This document shows, one piece after another, positions 1 to 8,298 of a DNA stretch of 34,856 bases (the stretch's first letter is position 1; every line of letters starts with the position of its first letter). Both the position numbers and the translations under genes were made by a program. This DNA is from a virus, in the IMG/VR virus record IMGVR_UViG_3300022752_000211, positions 1-34,856 of that record; one strand, written 5' to 3'. The notes beneath the pieces are model-generated. The model made no database searches, was not told the DNA's origin, and saw only the letters and a list, made by a program, of their open reading frames with translations.

Positions 1-487
1 AATTATCATTTAAATAAAAAGTTGTTGTAATTCCAAATTTATTTCCTGGCATATCTTTTTCTGTTTGAACAAAATCTGTGTGATAGTTCATTGCATAATT
101 TGAAGATATGCCAGCTCCATTTGTATACTTATTAACAGATGCTGGTTTTTTTTCCCAATTTAACAATGAAACATCATTATATTTGTTTATAAAATGACTT
201 GTAACATCATAAAAAATTTCTCCAAGTTCTTTAGTTAATCCTGCTCTTAGTTTACTATTGTCATCATCACTTTGCCAATGTCTTGCTGCCATATACTCTT
301 CTTTAGATGGAAATAAATTAAATTTAATTGGATATTCTTGAAGTGCTAACATTTCTCCAAATGTATACCACTGTTCCCATCCAATACATTTTTTTGATTG
401 TTCTAAAAATTTATCAACATCATTAAATACATTTTTATAAACAATTATTTTGGGGTAAATTATTTCAAATTCTAATTCTTTTATCAT
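1..487 (-). CDS. 2OG-Fe(II) oxygenase, prolyl-4-hydroxylase type (C-terminus beyond window)
   Basis: The open frame starts with ATG at 487 and runs off the left edge with 162 residues visible. It shows the first half of a double-stranded beta-helix oxygenase: the iron-binding H-x-D as YHTDF (His136, Asp138) and the FYLNDN strand that precedes the usual YEGGEL motif in this family. The distal His and the 2-oxoglutarate-binding Arg/Lys would lie outside the window. The family hydroxylates an amino-acid side chain or small molecule using Fe(II), O2 and 2-oxoglutarate; the substrate here is unknown. It starts 2 bases after the stop of the neighbouring oxygenase, so it is the last visible gene of the operon driven from 4038. 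Confidence 0.8.
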   Translation of the reverse strand, partial: MIKELEFEIIYPKIIVYKNVFNDVDKFLEQSKKCIGWEQWYTFGEMLALQEYPIKFNLFPSKEEYMAARHWQSDDDNSKLRAGLTKELGEIFYDVTSHFINKYNDVSLLNWEKKPASVNKYTNGAGISSNYAMNYHTDFVQTEKDMPGNKFGITTTFYLNDN

Positions 488-489
488 GG

Positions 490-1155
490 TTAATTTTTTT
501 CAGTGTGTTTTAAGATTGTCCAAAAAAATGGAATTACATATCTAATGCCACTAGTAATTTCTTTGACTCCATGGCTATATCCAATATCTCCTGGGAAAAA
601 ATATGCTGCCCCTGGCTTTGGTTTAAATTCAATGCCTTGATTTTTAAAATATAATTCTCCACCTTCATAATCGTCATTTAAATAAAATAATCCAGCTAAA
701 TCGTACCAAGGGAAATCATTTGGCTCCCCATTTTGTAATTGCTTATCAGCGTGAGGCTCTTGTTTATATCCTGGCATCCATCTAACTATTGCTGGGCTAG
801 TGGGTTTAGCATCTACATTAAAAAAATTGTCTACTTCTACTTTAAGTCTTGCTACAAGTTTTTCAATTACTAAAGAAATTTCTGGATCTATTTTATCTAG
901 TATGGGACGGGATGCAACTCTATTATCCCAATATGATGCATCATATATTACAACTCCGTCATCATTATAATGTGTTTCTGTTTTATCCCAAGTATCAATT
1001 GATTTTGCTGCATTCAATAAAAATAATTTTTCTTCATCAGTCATAAAATTTTCTCTTTCCTGAATTTGATCTACTGATGTGCCAAAAAATCCAGGTGGGG
1101 TTATTGAAATTCTATTGTCCGAGTGACTTCTATCGTTTGCCAATAATTCATCCAT
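490..1155 (-). CDS. 2OG-Fe(II) oxygenase, prolyl-4-hydroxylase type
   Basis: A protein of 221 residues with a complete catalytic set: His135 and Asp137 (EPHADKQ), distal His195 (YSHGVKE) and Arg205 (SGIRYVIPF), which should bind the 2-oxoglutarate carboxylate. The FYLNDDYEGGELYF strand is typical of P4Hc-type enzymes. No signal peptide is visible, so it should act in the host cytoplasm. It is one of four related oxygenases in this operon, but only about 20-30% alike by eye, so they probably have different substrates. The substrate is unknown; candidates are phage structural proteins, host proteins or a nucleoside. The start at 1155 is the first ATG and has only a weak ribosome site. Confidence 0.88.
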   Translation of the reverse strand: MDELLANDRSHSDNRISITPPGFFGTSVDQIQERENFMTDEEKLFLLNAAKSIDTWDKTETHYNDDGVVIYDASYWDNRVASRPILDKIDPEISLVIEKLVARLKVEVDNFFNVDAKPTSPAIVRWMPGYKQEPHADKQLQNGEPNDFPWYDLAGLFYLNDDYEGGELYFKNQGIEFKPKPGAAYFFPGDIGYSHGVKEITSGIRYVIPFFWTILKHTEKN

Positions 1156-1172
1156 ATATTTATTATACCACC

Positions 1173-1901
1173 CTACTCATAATTTCTTTTAGACCATATG
1201 TTATTTTTATAAAATCCGCCATCTTTAATTCTATATGTATTACTATTATCTTGATTTTTTTTATTTATTTTTTTTATATCTTCTACAATAATTTCAGATT
1301 CCCAATCTTCTCTTTTAAATGGAATAATTTGAGCATAGGGAGTTCCTGCTGATATAGTTCCTTCGAATCCCTTAGCAATGAAAAATGGCATAGTTCCAGG
1401 CAAATTAACTTTATCATTATCAATAATACCAATAGTCATAAAAAATGGTAAATCAAATCTATTTAATGGATGAGTATATAATGCACTATATCCTTCTGGA
1501 AGTTCTACTGCCCAATCTGGGTACCAGGCAAAATGTTCTTGGTAGTATCCTTGTGGGTGAACAAACTGTGGCATAAATGGTCTTTCAGTACAAAAATCTT
1601 TATATTTAGGGTCAGAAACTTCTACTGTTATTTTTGAATTTTTTAAATAAAATTTTAAATCACATGGTGTTCTTAAAACATATCCCGTAGTTAATACATC
1701 AAATAACGCTGGGCAGGCTTTCCATGTTGGAATCTTTCCGCCTTCTTGATCTAACCAATAATCTTTTGTCATAGGATTTATGGCAAACCTATCTGCTTTT
1801 CTAAACCATTCTGGCATTTCTTTAATAGTTGGAGATGGTGCCGATACACTATCTTTTTTTAACCACGGTCTATTTGAAACAAATTTAATTTTATTAATCA
1901 T
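1173..1901 (-). CDS. DUF6065-like protein, paralogue of the next gene
   Basis: A soluble protein of 242 residues of unknown function. It shows NRPWLKK near the N-terminus, WFRKADRF, a TPCDLKF stretch, PQFVHPQGYY, LPFFMTIGI and AGTPYAQIIPFKRE. This order (entry strand with CD, aromatic middle, AGTP-x(3)-IIP near the end) resembles my recollection of DUF6065 proteins of aquatic phages and bacteria. The 1904-2611 product has the same order (CPVDVSF, AGTPIATIIPIS), so the two are ancient duplicates. It sits between oxygenase genes in one operon, suggesting it supplies or binds their substrate or product; that link is inference. Family assignment is from memory and needs a profile search. Confidence 0.6.
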   Translation of the reverse strand: MINKIKFVSNRPWLKKDSVSAPSPTIKEMPEWFRKADRFAINPMTKDYWLDQEGGKIPTWKACPALFDVLTTGYVLRTPCDLKFYLKNSKITVEVSDPKYKDFCTERPFMPQFVHPQGYYQEHFAWYPDWAVELPEGYSALYTHPLNRFDLPFFMTIGIIDNDKVNLPGTMPFFIAKGFEGTISAGTPYAQIIPFKREDWESEIIVEDIKKINKKNQDNSNTYRIKDGGFYKNNIWSKRNYE

Positions 1902-1903
1902 TA

Positions 1904-2611
1904 TTATTTCCTAGAATTATCTATTATTTTTAATTTTAAAGCTTTAGTTTCATGCTCTCCGATAGAGTTTCCATTTTCATCAATAGCATCTCTGTACCAA
2001 TCTGTCCACTGTCCAGATTGATTTATAATTTGAGCAGCATCACCATAGCTTTTTAATTTAGCATCGTAATCTTCTGGTTTAATAAAATCTTCTATTTCTA
2101 CAGATTCATCTTTTAATAAAGTAAGAGAAATTGGAATAATAGTAGCAATAGGAGTTCCAGCTTTTATAGTAATTTCTTTATTTGGAACCTTAGCTTTAAT
2201 TGCTAATGGAAAATCAACATCAAAAAAAGATGTACTTATTAATGATGACATTACTTCAAAATCTTCATAAAAATAATTTTGTGGAGTAATACTTAATACA
2301 CTTATATTTTTTTCTGATTTTAAAATAAGTCCCGTATTAAAACTTACTGAGCCTTGTCCTCTTCCAGTATAACAATACTCCTGACCAGATAAAATTTTAA
2401 CCCTATCTGGTGTTGTATCTATTTGACCATCCCATATAAACGATACATCAACTGGACATGCCAATGTCCATCCTATTGTATTTGCCATTGTTACTGGAAA
2501 ACATCTGTAAGCGTGTCCGTCTGGTGTGGCGTCCATCCAATCTCTTTTAACTGGTATGGGTTCAATTATAAAAGAATTTTGATGTCTTTTATATGCTTTT
2601 AATATAGACAC
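1904..2611 (-). CDS. DUF6065-like protein, GTG start
   Basis: A protein of 235 residues, function unknown. It begins with GTG, whose G overlaps the TAG stop of the upstream oxygenase (TAGTG), so translation is probably coupled. Recognisable stretches are GWTLACPVDVSFIWDG (about residues 47-62), YCYTGRGQGSVSFNTGL and AGTPIATIIP (about 154-163). They line up in order with the neighbouring 1173-1901 product. No membrane segment or catalytic motif is obvious. Its place between two 2OG-oxygenase pairs suggests a shared pathway. Confidence 0.62.
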   Translation of the reverse strand: MSILKAYKRHQNSFIIEPIPVKRDWMDATPDGHAYRCFPVTMANTIGWTLACPVDVSFIWDGQIDTTPDRVKILSGQEYCYTGRGQGSVSFNTGLILKSEKNISVLSITPQNYFYEDFEVMSSLISTSFFDVDFPLAIKAKVPNKEITIKAGTPIATIIPISLTLLKDESVEIEDFIKPEDYDAKLKSYGDAAQIINQSGQWTDWYRDAIDENGNSIGEHETKALKLKIIDNSRK

Positions 2612-3267
2612 TAGTTGCCAGTATCTTCATACATTGCTTGGGTATGGAATTTTGCGCTATAGTCTAGCATCGTAACTAAAGAATATTTAGTTCCAGATTT
2701 AACTACTTTAGCTTGATGTGGGTACATATATGTTGAAGGGAATATGTATAAATCTCCAGCTTTTGGCTTAATGTTTAAATTTTGTAATCTAAAATATAAT
2801 TCTCCACCCTCATAATCATCATTAATATAACCAACTAAAGAAACTGTACAGTTGTACGAAAATCCATGGTCGTGGTGCTCCATAAAATGGTGACCAGGGA
2901 CATATTTAATAAAATTAAAAGCTTCCCAATATTGTAATTTATGTATGTTATGCTTTTTGCAATAATCTTCTACTGCTGGCGCTTGTCTGTCATAACAATC
3001 TTGCCATAGTTCTTGCATTCTTAATGAAATTTCAGATTTATCTTGTTCAATGTCTGTTTTTTTAAATTTAAAATCAACACATTCTCTGTACTCTGGCATT
3101 CTTTCTTGATAGCCCACATATGCTGGTTGCCATGTCCAACCTGGAACTTTTCCGTCTAAATTTGATTCTAATCTATTAATAATATCTAAATCTTTTGTTA
3201 AAACATCTCTATAAACCCAAATCCCTGATCCCAAATCTTCTGCGCTTGACCAAGTTTGTTTATTCAT
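2611..3267 (-). CDS. 2OG-Fe(II) oxygenase, prolyl-4-hydroxylase type
   Basis: A protein of 218 residues with HxD as His131-x-Asp133 in EHHDHG, distal His184 in MYPHQAK and the YINDDYEGGELYF strand at 147-159. The residue expected to bind the 2-oxoglutarate carboxylate is Lys194 (SGTKYSLV) rather than Arg, as in many prolyl-4-hydroxylases. It shares CVDFKFK, YEAFNF-like and PGHHF-like stretches with the 3267-3986 product, so those two are the closest pair in the operon. Its ATG overlaps the preceding stop by one base (TAATG), implying coupled translation. Substrate unknown. Confidence 0.88.
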   Translation of the reverse strand: MNKQTWSSAEDLGSGIWVYRDVLTKDLDIINRLESNLDGKVPGWTWQPAYVGYQERMPEYRECVDFKFKKTDIEQDKSEISLRMQELWQDCYDRQAPAVEDYCKKHNIHKLQYWEAFNFIKYVPGHHFMEHHDHGFSYNCTVSLVGYINDDYEGGELYFRLQNLNIKPKAGDLYIFPSTYMYPHQAKVVKSGTKYSLVTMLDYSAKFHTQAMYEDTGN

Positions 3268-3986
3268 TAATTATTCTCCTTATGTCCTAATAGGTTAATA
3301 TCCATCATTACTACAACAGAATATTTATCTCCAGAAATCATTGGTTCCGAAGAATGTTCATATATATAGTTTGATGGGAATATTACTACGTCACCACGTT
3401 TTGGCTTGTATACTAATTTATCTAATCTTGGAAATGCTATTTCTCCACCTTCATAATCGTCATTTAAATAAATAACTGCTGATACTGTGCAATTATAATG
3501 TGGACCATGATCTGCATGAACTCTAAAGTGTTGTCCTGGACTACTGTACTTTACAAAATTAAATGCTTCGTAATATACGACACCAATTCCCCAATATTCA
3601 CAATAATCATCTATACAGCTTTTTAATATATCATATATTGATTTATGCATATCAAGAAGTTCTGCGTTGTTTTCATTTCGTGGTCCAAGATTTTCTGGCT
3701 TAAACTTGAAGTCAACGCAATCTCTTGCAGATTTTACTGGTTTGTCCGAGGTAGTAACTTGTGCCTCTGACCATTTATATAATTTACCATTAGTTAATTT
3801 ATCCTCTAATGTTTTAATTGATTTTTCGCAAATATTATTTGGAACAGCTGCTTCATAAATATTTAACCCAATTCCTGGATTTAAAACTTTAATATCTTTA
3901 AAGAATCTATTAACTCTAAAAGAAGTTGATTCCGACCTATCTTTTGTAAACCAAGGATTATTGTCTATATCATAAATATCTGACAT
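3267..3986 (-). CDS. 2OG-Fe(II) oxygenase, first gene of the oxygenase operon
   Basis: A protein of 239 residues. His157 and Asp159 (VHADHG), distal His211 (YEHSSEP) and Lys221 (SGDKYSV) form the expected iron and 2-oxoglutarate sites. YLNDDYEGGEIAF is the family strand. It begins 24 bases downstream of the -10 box of a consensus promoter, with AGAAAG as a modest ribosome site. It resembles the 2611-3267 product throughout (RDCVDFKF, EAFNFVKY, PHYNCTVS), so the pair arose by duplication. The target protein or small molecule is not evident. Confidence 0.9.
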   Translation of the reverse strand: MSDIYDIDNNPWFTKDRSESTSFRVNRFFKDIKVLNPGIGLNIYEAAVPNNICEKSIKTLEDKLTNGKLYKWSEAQVTTSDKPVKSARDCVDFKFKPENLGPRNENNAELLDMHKSIYDILKSCIDDYCEYWGIGVVYYEAFNFVKYSSPGQHFRVHADHGPHYNCTVSAVIYLNDDYEGGEIAFPRLDKLVYKPKRGDVVIFPSNYIYEHSSEPMISGDKYSVVVMMDINLLGHKENN

Positions 3987-4009
3987 TTTATTCTTTCTGC
4001 TAGAAATAT

Positions 4010-4038
4010 ATTATATATAATTATATATATATTGTCAA
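4010..4038 (-). promoter_or_regulatory. Consensus sigma70-type promoter for the oxygenase operon
   Basis: On the minus strand TTGACA (4038-4033) is followed by exactly 17 bp and TATAAT (4015-4010): a perfect match to the housekeeping consensus. The spacer is almost pure alternating AT. Transcription would start near 4003, 17 bases before the ATG at 3986. It lies just after the terminator of the upstream fibre gene, so the oxygenase operon is an independent and probably strongly expressed unit. Confidence 0.85.
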
Positions 4039-4042
4039 GAAT

Positions 4043-4070
4043 ATCAAAACCCCCTTTCGGGGGCTTTGAT
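4043..4070 (-). terminator. Rho-independent terminator after the Hint-domain fibre gene
   Basis: ATCAAAACCCCC / TTTC / GGGGGCTTTGAT forms a 12-bp stem with one mismatch. A run of four A or T lies in the outer part of the stem on each side, so it may work in both directions. It separates the fibre gene (stop at 4081) from the promoter at 4010-4038. Confidence 0.85.
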
Positions 4071-4080
4071 TATTAATTTA

Positions 4081-5412
4081 TTACTTATTATGCGTTAGTA
4101 TATTACCAGCAAAGTACCAGTTATATGGATCGCAACTAAATGTGTAGACATCTTTTGGATTATCTAAGGTTTCTTTAGTTACAGATGTTACTGTTATTTC
4201 AGAAACTGCATCTTGTGTTATAGCAAATTCATGTAATTTGTCTGGATCTATAATTATAATTACATCTCCTTCTGTAACACTTGACGCCTCTACTACACGA
4301 TATACTGAATTTCTCTTTATAAATATTGGGTGAGTGTCAGTAAATTTATTTGCATGATCATTATTAAAATATACTCTGTCTGCTTTTTGAGCAACAATTA
4401 TATTTGTAATTTCTGTCATTACAAATTTTGAATTTATATTCAAGTCTGTAGTGTTCAAGTCAAATGTACCTTGGCCTGATTCTAATGCTTGAACATCAAC
4501 TGTTAGTAGTGAATCTCCCATTTTTATATTTTTAGCAGAAGTTAATCCATTGCTAGTTAATATTAATGTGTCTTCGTCTACGCATCTAGTAAAATACGGA
4601 CCAAACCTTGGTGGGAAGAATGGTGGGAAGTACGGGAAGAACGGGAAGAACGGTGGGAAGTACGGTGGGAAGTACGGGAAGAACGGGAAGAACGGTGGGA
4701 AGTACGGTGGGAAGAATGGTGGGAAATACGGGAAGAATGGTGGGAAATACGGGAAGAACGGGAAGAACGGTGGGAAGAATGGGAAGAATGGTGGGAAATA
4801 CGGGAAGAATGGTGGGAAAAATGGTGCTGTAGTTGTTACAGAGTTTGTAGTTTCTCCTTCTGATGTTCCATTATCATTGATTGCATAAATAGTATAAGTT
4901 TGTGATGTATTAGCTGTTTCAGAAATTGTTGCTGGTGATGTTTGATTTGAATATGACGGACCATCTGATGAAACAATTGTATAACTTGTAATTGATTTAC
5001 CGCCATCAGCACCAGCTGACCATGTAACTACGTCTTGATCTGCATTTGGTGAAGATGCGCTTACTGAAATAGGTTTAGCTGGAACAGTAGTAACGCTTGT
5101 TGAACTTGATTGAGTAGCAGCTGAGGTTCCTGCTCCATTTGATCCAGTTACTAAAAATGTATATGATGTAGCAGATAAACCTGTTACTTGATATGAAGTA
5201 TCAGATGTTGTATATGTTGATGTGCTAGGATTTGTTGTAATTGAGTAAGAAGTTGCAGCTGGTGAACCTGCTGGTAATTCCCAAGAAAGGTCTACCGCAC
5301 CATTATTAAATGCTCTATTTGTTCCAACATCTGTAGCTGTTAAATTTACTACTGGTTTTGGTTCTAAAAAGTCATTTGCTGACTGTGAATGTCTACCAAC
5401 TTTTTTACTCAT
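4081..5412 (-). CDS. Fibronectin-III / PFFP-repeat / C-terminal Hint-domain protein
   Basis: A protein of 443 residues in three parts. Residues about 18-109 and 112-195 are two fibronectin type III domains (VDLSWELPAGSPAATSYSI and VVTWSAGADGGKSITSYTI are their cores). Residues 197-268 contain only Pro, Phe and Tyr in an FFP/YFP/PFFP pattern. Residues 277-443 form a Hint (intein-like) domain: it opens with Cys277 (CVDEDTLILTSNG), has the block-B-like DTHPIFI, and ends with Gly-Asn...THN then a single Lys and the stop. Hint domains cleave or splice their own chain; one ending at the C-terminus suggests N-terminal thioester chemistry that cuts or attaches the upstream part. It belongs to the fibre gene cluster, so it is probably a virion appendage or host-surface binder. 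No partner intein half is visible. Confidence 0.85.
   Translation of the reverse strand: MSKKVGRHSQSANDFLEPKPVVNLTATDVGTNRAFNNGAVDLSWELPAGSPAATSYSITTNPSTSTYTTSDTSYQVTGLSATSYTFLVTGSNGAGTSAATQSSSTSVTTVPAKPISVSASSPNADQDVVTWSAGADGGKSITSYTIVSSDGPSYSNQTSPATISETANTSQTYTIYAINDNGTSEGETTNSVTTTAPFFPPFFPYFPPFFPFFPPFFPFFPYFPPFFPYFPPFFPPYFPPFFPFFPYFPPYFPPFFPFFPYFPPFFPPRFGPYFTRCVDEDTLILTSNGLTSAKNIKMGDSLLTVDVQALESGQGTFDLNTTDLNINSKFVMTEITNIIVAQKADRVYFNNDHANKFTDTHPIFIKRNSVYRVVEASSVTEGDVIIIIDPDKLHEFAITQDAVSEITVTSVTKETLDNPKDVYTFSCDPYNWYFAGNILTHNK
4609..4824 (-). repeat. Degenerate tandem repeat coding Pro-Phe-Tyr only
   Basis: On the plus strand the tract alternates GGGAAGAAC, GGTGGGAAG and TACGGGAAG-type units of 9 and 12 bases; as coding sequence it reads 72 residues of only P, F and Y. 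Copies are nearly identical at DNA level, so the array probably expands and contracts by slippage or recombination. Confidence 0.9.
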
Positions 5413-5424
5413 TTATTTATCTCC

Positions 5425-8256
5425 TTAAGACTTCAAGTCTCCATATACTACCCAAGAATTTGTATTTCTCTTGAATAAAGTACATGATGACCATTGTGTA
5501 CGTAATTTTAATCCTGGGGTAGCATTTACAGTTACACCAGTATCTCCTGCAATTGTAATTAATCCTGTATTAACTCCAAGTATATCTAATGTTGTTCCAA
5601 TTGGATAAGCAACTGCATCATTTGTTGGAATTGTAATTGTTACAGGGTCTGTAGAGTTTACCTCGATTAATGAGTCTCTCTCAGATGCTGCAGACAATGT
5701 GTAGTCTGCAGTTTTTGAAATAATTGGAGTTCTTGAAGGAACGCCTTCTTTTGTCTGAGTTCCATCTGTAAATGCTACACCTGCTGCTGCAACTGTTACT
5801 GTTCCAGTAAATGTTGGTGAAGCAAGTGGGGCTTTTAATGCAATGCTGTTTGTAAGTGTTGTGCTTAAGTTTGCATCATTTCCAAGAGCGGTTGCAATTT
5901 CTCCAAGAGTATCAAGTGTTGAACCTGCACTATTTACAAGTGCTGCAACTTCTGCACGAACAAATTCTGTAGTAGCAATTTGTGTGGTATTAGTTGCTGC
6001 TGCTGCAGTAGGTGCTGTTGGGACTCCAGTAAGTGCTGGTGAGGCTAACGGCGCCTTAAGGTCAAGAGCTGTTTGTGTCGCTGATGATATTGGTTTATTG
6101 GCATCTGTAGTATTGTCAACATTTCCAAGTCCAACATCTCCTTTTACTAATCCAAGAGGTGTAGTAATTGTTTTATTTGTAAGTGTTTGTGAGCCAGTTA
6201 AAGTAGCAACTGTTGAATCTATTGCAACTGTTACTGCTGAGCTACCATTATAAGATGTACCAGTTAAACCAGTTCCAATTGTTAATGCATCTAAATTAGT
6301 TCCAAGTGCTTTTCCTGAAATTGTTGAATTAGAAAGCTTATTATTAGCAATTGATCCAGCAAGCATTGCATTTGTTACTGTTCCAGTATCTGCTTGTGTT
6401 ACCGCAGTTCCTGAAATCTTATTAGCAGCAATAGCTGCTCCAGATTTAATATTTGCGTTATCAATTTGATCTGTATTTTTTGCAAAATATGTTGTACCAG
6501 CATCAGTCTTTGATAAATATGTTGTTCCTGCATCTGTTTTTGATAAATAATCAGATGTTGCATCTGTTTTAGCTAAATAAGTTGATGATGCTGCAGATTG
6601 TGTTAAATATCCTGAGCTTGCATTTGCTTGAGTCAAATATATTGTGCCAGCATTTGCTTGAGTTAAATATGTTTCTTGTGCTGAACTTACTGAAAGGAAA
6701 GCAGTATTATCTACAGAAATTGTGTCTCCTGTTATATTAATTCCAGTTCCTTGAACTAATGTTGCTGTTCCTGAAGACTGAACGAATTCTATGGAGTCTA
6801 TTCCTATTTTAACGGTCTTATCTGTATTAGTACCTTCATTTTTTTGTGCAAATTGCTTTAATTTATTAGAAGTTCCATCGGTTACAAAAACAACGTCACC
6901 TTGAGCAATTGATCCTGGTGTTTGAACTAATGAGTTATTATAGTCTGCAGATCTTGTAAGAACTGCTGCTACTGATGGTGTTCCTAGGGTTGTTAATTCA
7001 TAAATACCATTATGCAAGAAATTTGATTGATTTTTTACTAATACCCTGTCATATATTGCAACTGTGTATCCATCAATTACAAGTACTCCATTAGAATTTA
7101 ATGTTAATTTAGCACCAATACCTGTGCCACTATGTTGATCTGAAGTGCCTGCTGTATATGTAGCAGAAAGTTGTTGTGTTGTTGCAACTGCTACTGCTTC
7201 GTGAACATTTAATGAAGCGACAACAGAATTAAGGGCTACTGTTGTTGCATAAGGTGTAAGGTCAGATGTTAAAGCTACTGTTCCTGTAGCGTTTGGTAAA
7301 GTAATTGTTCTATCTGCTGTTGGATCACCAGCAGTAAGAGTCGTTTCAAAAGCATTTTCGGTAGTTCCTTCAAAAACTAAACTTTGAGCAACTCCTAATT
7401 CTAGTCCTGTTACTTGCCCTGAAAAAGTTGGATCTGAAATGGTCGGACTTGTTAAAGTCTTATTTGTAAGTGTTTCTGTTCCAGCAAGTGTGGCAAAGTC
7501 GGCATCAGTAACTGCTGTATTGAATTGTGCAATTGTTCCTGATACTGTGTTTGAACCTAAAGCAACTATCTTATTTGATAATGTTTCTGAACCTGCAAGA
7601 GAGGCTACATCAGCATCACTAATTGCAGTATTTAACTGAGCAAGAGTTGATGTAACTGTGTTTGAGCCAAGAGAAATTGATTTATTAGTTAAGGTATCTG
7701 CAGTTGCACGTCCTACTAATGTATCTGTTGCATCTGGTAAAGTTAATGTTCTATCTGCTGTTGGATTTGTTACTGTAAGGGTTGTTTCAAAAGCATCTGC
7801 TGATGATCCCTCTAAAATAATACTTGATTTTGGAACAAGTAAATTACCGTCAACATCTAATTTTGCTGGTCCGCCTGCGTTACCTACATCTGCTAACAAT
7901 ACATAATCTGCAGCTGCTGCGTTGTCTAGTCCAGTTATTTGATCGTCTACGTATGACTTAAGTGCAACTACTGTGCTATCTATTCCAAGGGAAATTGTAT
8001 TTGCACCGTCATTGTAAGATTTTGTAAGACCTGAGCCCATAGAAAGAGCTTGATCAATTGCATCTTGTGCAATTTCTGTAATTCCTGGTGCATCTGACGC
8101 TATGTATGCAAGGCTAGTCCATGCTGTGCTACCAGTTCCAACTTTAATTTTTCTGGTGTCTGTTTCAACACCCATTTCACCTGCGGCTAATGTAGGATTT
8201 GCTGAGGTCCATTCTGATGCTGTTCCTCGTCTTACTTGAATTCTTACTGTTGACAT
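5425..8256 (-). CDS. Large tail-fibre protein with Mtd-type N-terminal domain
   Basis: A protein of 943 residues. The first 60 (VRIQVRRGTASEWTSANP, LAAGEMGVETDTRKIKVG) match the N-terminal domain common to phage tropism determinants and tail fibres. The body is low-complexity repeats: several TLTNKTLTSP-type units, a TADRTLTLP pair, and about seven 10-12-residue units of TYLTQANAG/TYLSKTDAG type (DNA about 6470-6680), which should form a trimeric beta or coiled shaft. The block DVGLGNVDNTTDANKP to IATTEF is also in the 8724-10670 fibre. The C-terminus (GDTGVTVNATPG, LFKRNTNSWVVYGDL) is a typical fibre tip. Role: host adsorption. It ends 13 bases before the Hint-protein gene, whose ribosome site AAGGAG is in the gap. 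Confidence 0.9.
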   Translation of the reverse strand: MSTVRIQVRRGTASEWTSANPTLAAGEMGVETDTRKIKVGTGSTAWTSLAYIASDAPGITEIAQDAIDQALSMGSGLTKSYNDGANTISLGIDSTVVALKSYVDDQITGLDNAAAADYVLLADVGNAGGPAKLDVDGNLLVPKSSIILEGSSADAFETTLTVTNPTADRTLTLPDATDTLVGRATADTLTNKSISLGSNTVTSTLAQLNTAISDADVASLAGSETLSNKIVALGSNTVSGTIAQFNTAVTDADFATLAGTETLTNKTLTSPTISDPTFSGQVTGLELGVAQSLVFEGTTENAFETTLTAGDPTADRTITLPNATGTVALTSDLTPYATTVALNSVVASLNVHEAVAVATTQQLSATYTAGTSDQHSGTGIGAKLTLNSNGVLVIDGYTVAIYDRVLVKNQSNFLHNGIYELTTLGTPSVAAVLTRSADYNNSLVQTPGSIAQGDVVFVTDGTSNKLKQFAQKNEGTNTDKTVKIGIDSIEFVQSSGTATLVQGTGINITGDTISVDNTAFLSVSSAQETYLTQANAGTIYLTQANASSGYLTQSAASSTYLAKTDATSDYLSKTDAGTTYLSKTDAGTTYFAKNTDQIDNANIKSGAAIAANKISGTAVTQADTGTVTNAMLAGSIANNKLSNSTISGKALGTNLDALTIGTGLTGTSYNGSSAVTVAIDSTVATLTGSQTLTNKTITTPLGLVKGDVGLGNVDNTTDANKPISSATQTALDLKAPLASPALTGVPTAPTAAAATNTTQIATTEFVRAEVAALVNSAGSTLDTLGEIATALGNDANLSTTLTNSIALKAPLASPTFTGTVTVAAAGVAFTDGTQTKEGVPSRTPIISKTADYTLSAASERDSLIEVNSTDPVTITIPTNDAVAYPIGTTLDILGVNTGLITIAGDTGVTVNATPGLKLRTQWSSCTLFKRNTNSWVVYGDLKS

Positions 8257-8298
8257 ATTTATTACCCCTTATTTGCTAATTATAGCATTTATTTTTTA

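Noticed and set aside
4550-4888. Plus-strand frames rich in Gly-Lys-Asn-Tyr or Gly-Arg-Thr-Val across the repeat tract
   Set aside because: They are shadows of the Pro-Phe-Tyr repeat on the minus strand; no ribosome site and no promoter.
4081-5412. A true splicing intein
   Set aside because: There is no C-terminal extein (one Lys only), so splicing of two flanks is not possible from this gene alone.
5425-8256. Diversity-generating retroelement linked to the Mtd-type fibre
   Set aside because: Only the N-terminal Mtd-type domain is shared; no reverse transcriptase and no template/variable repeat pair are seen in the window.
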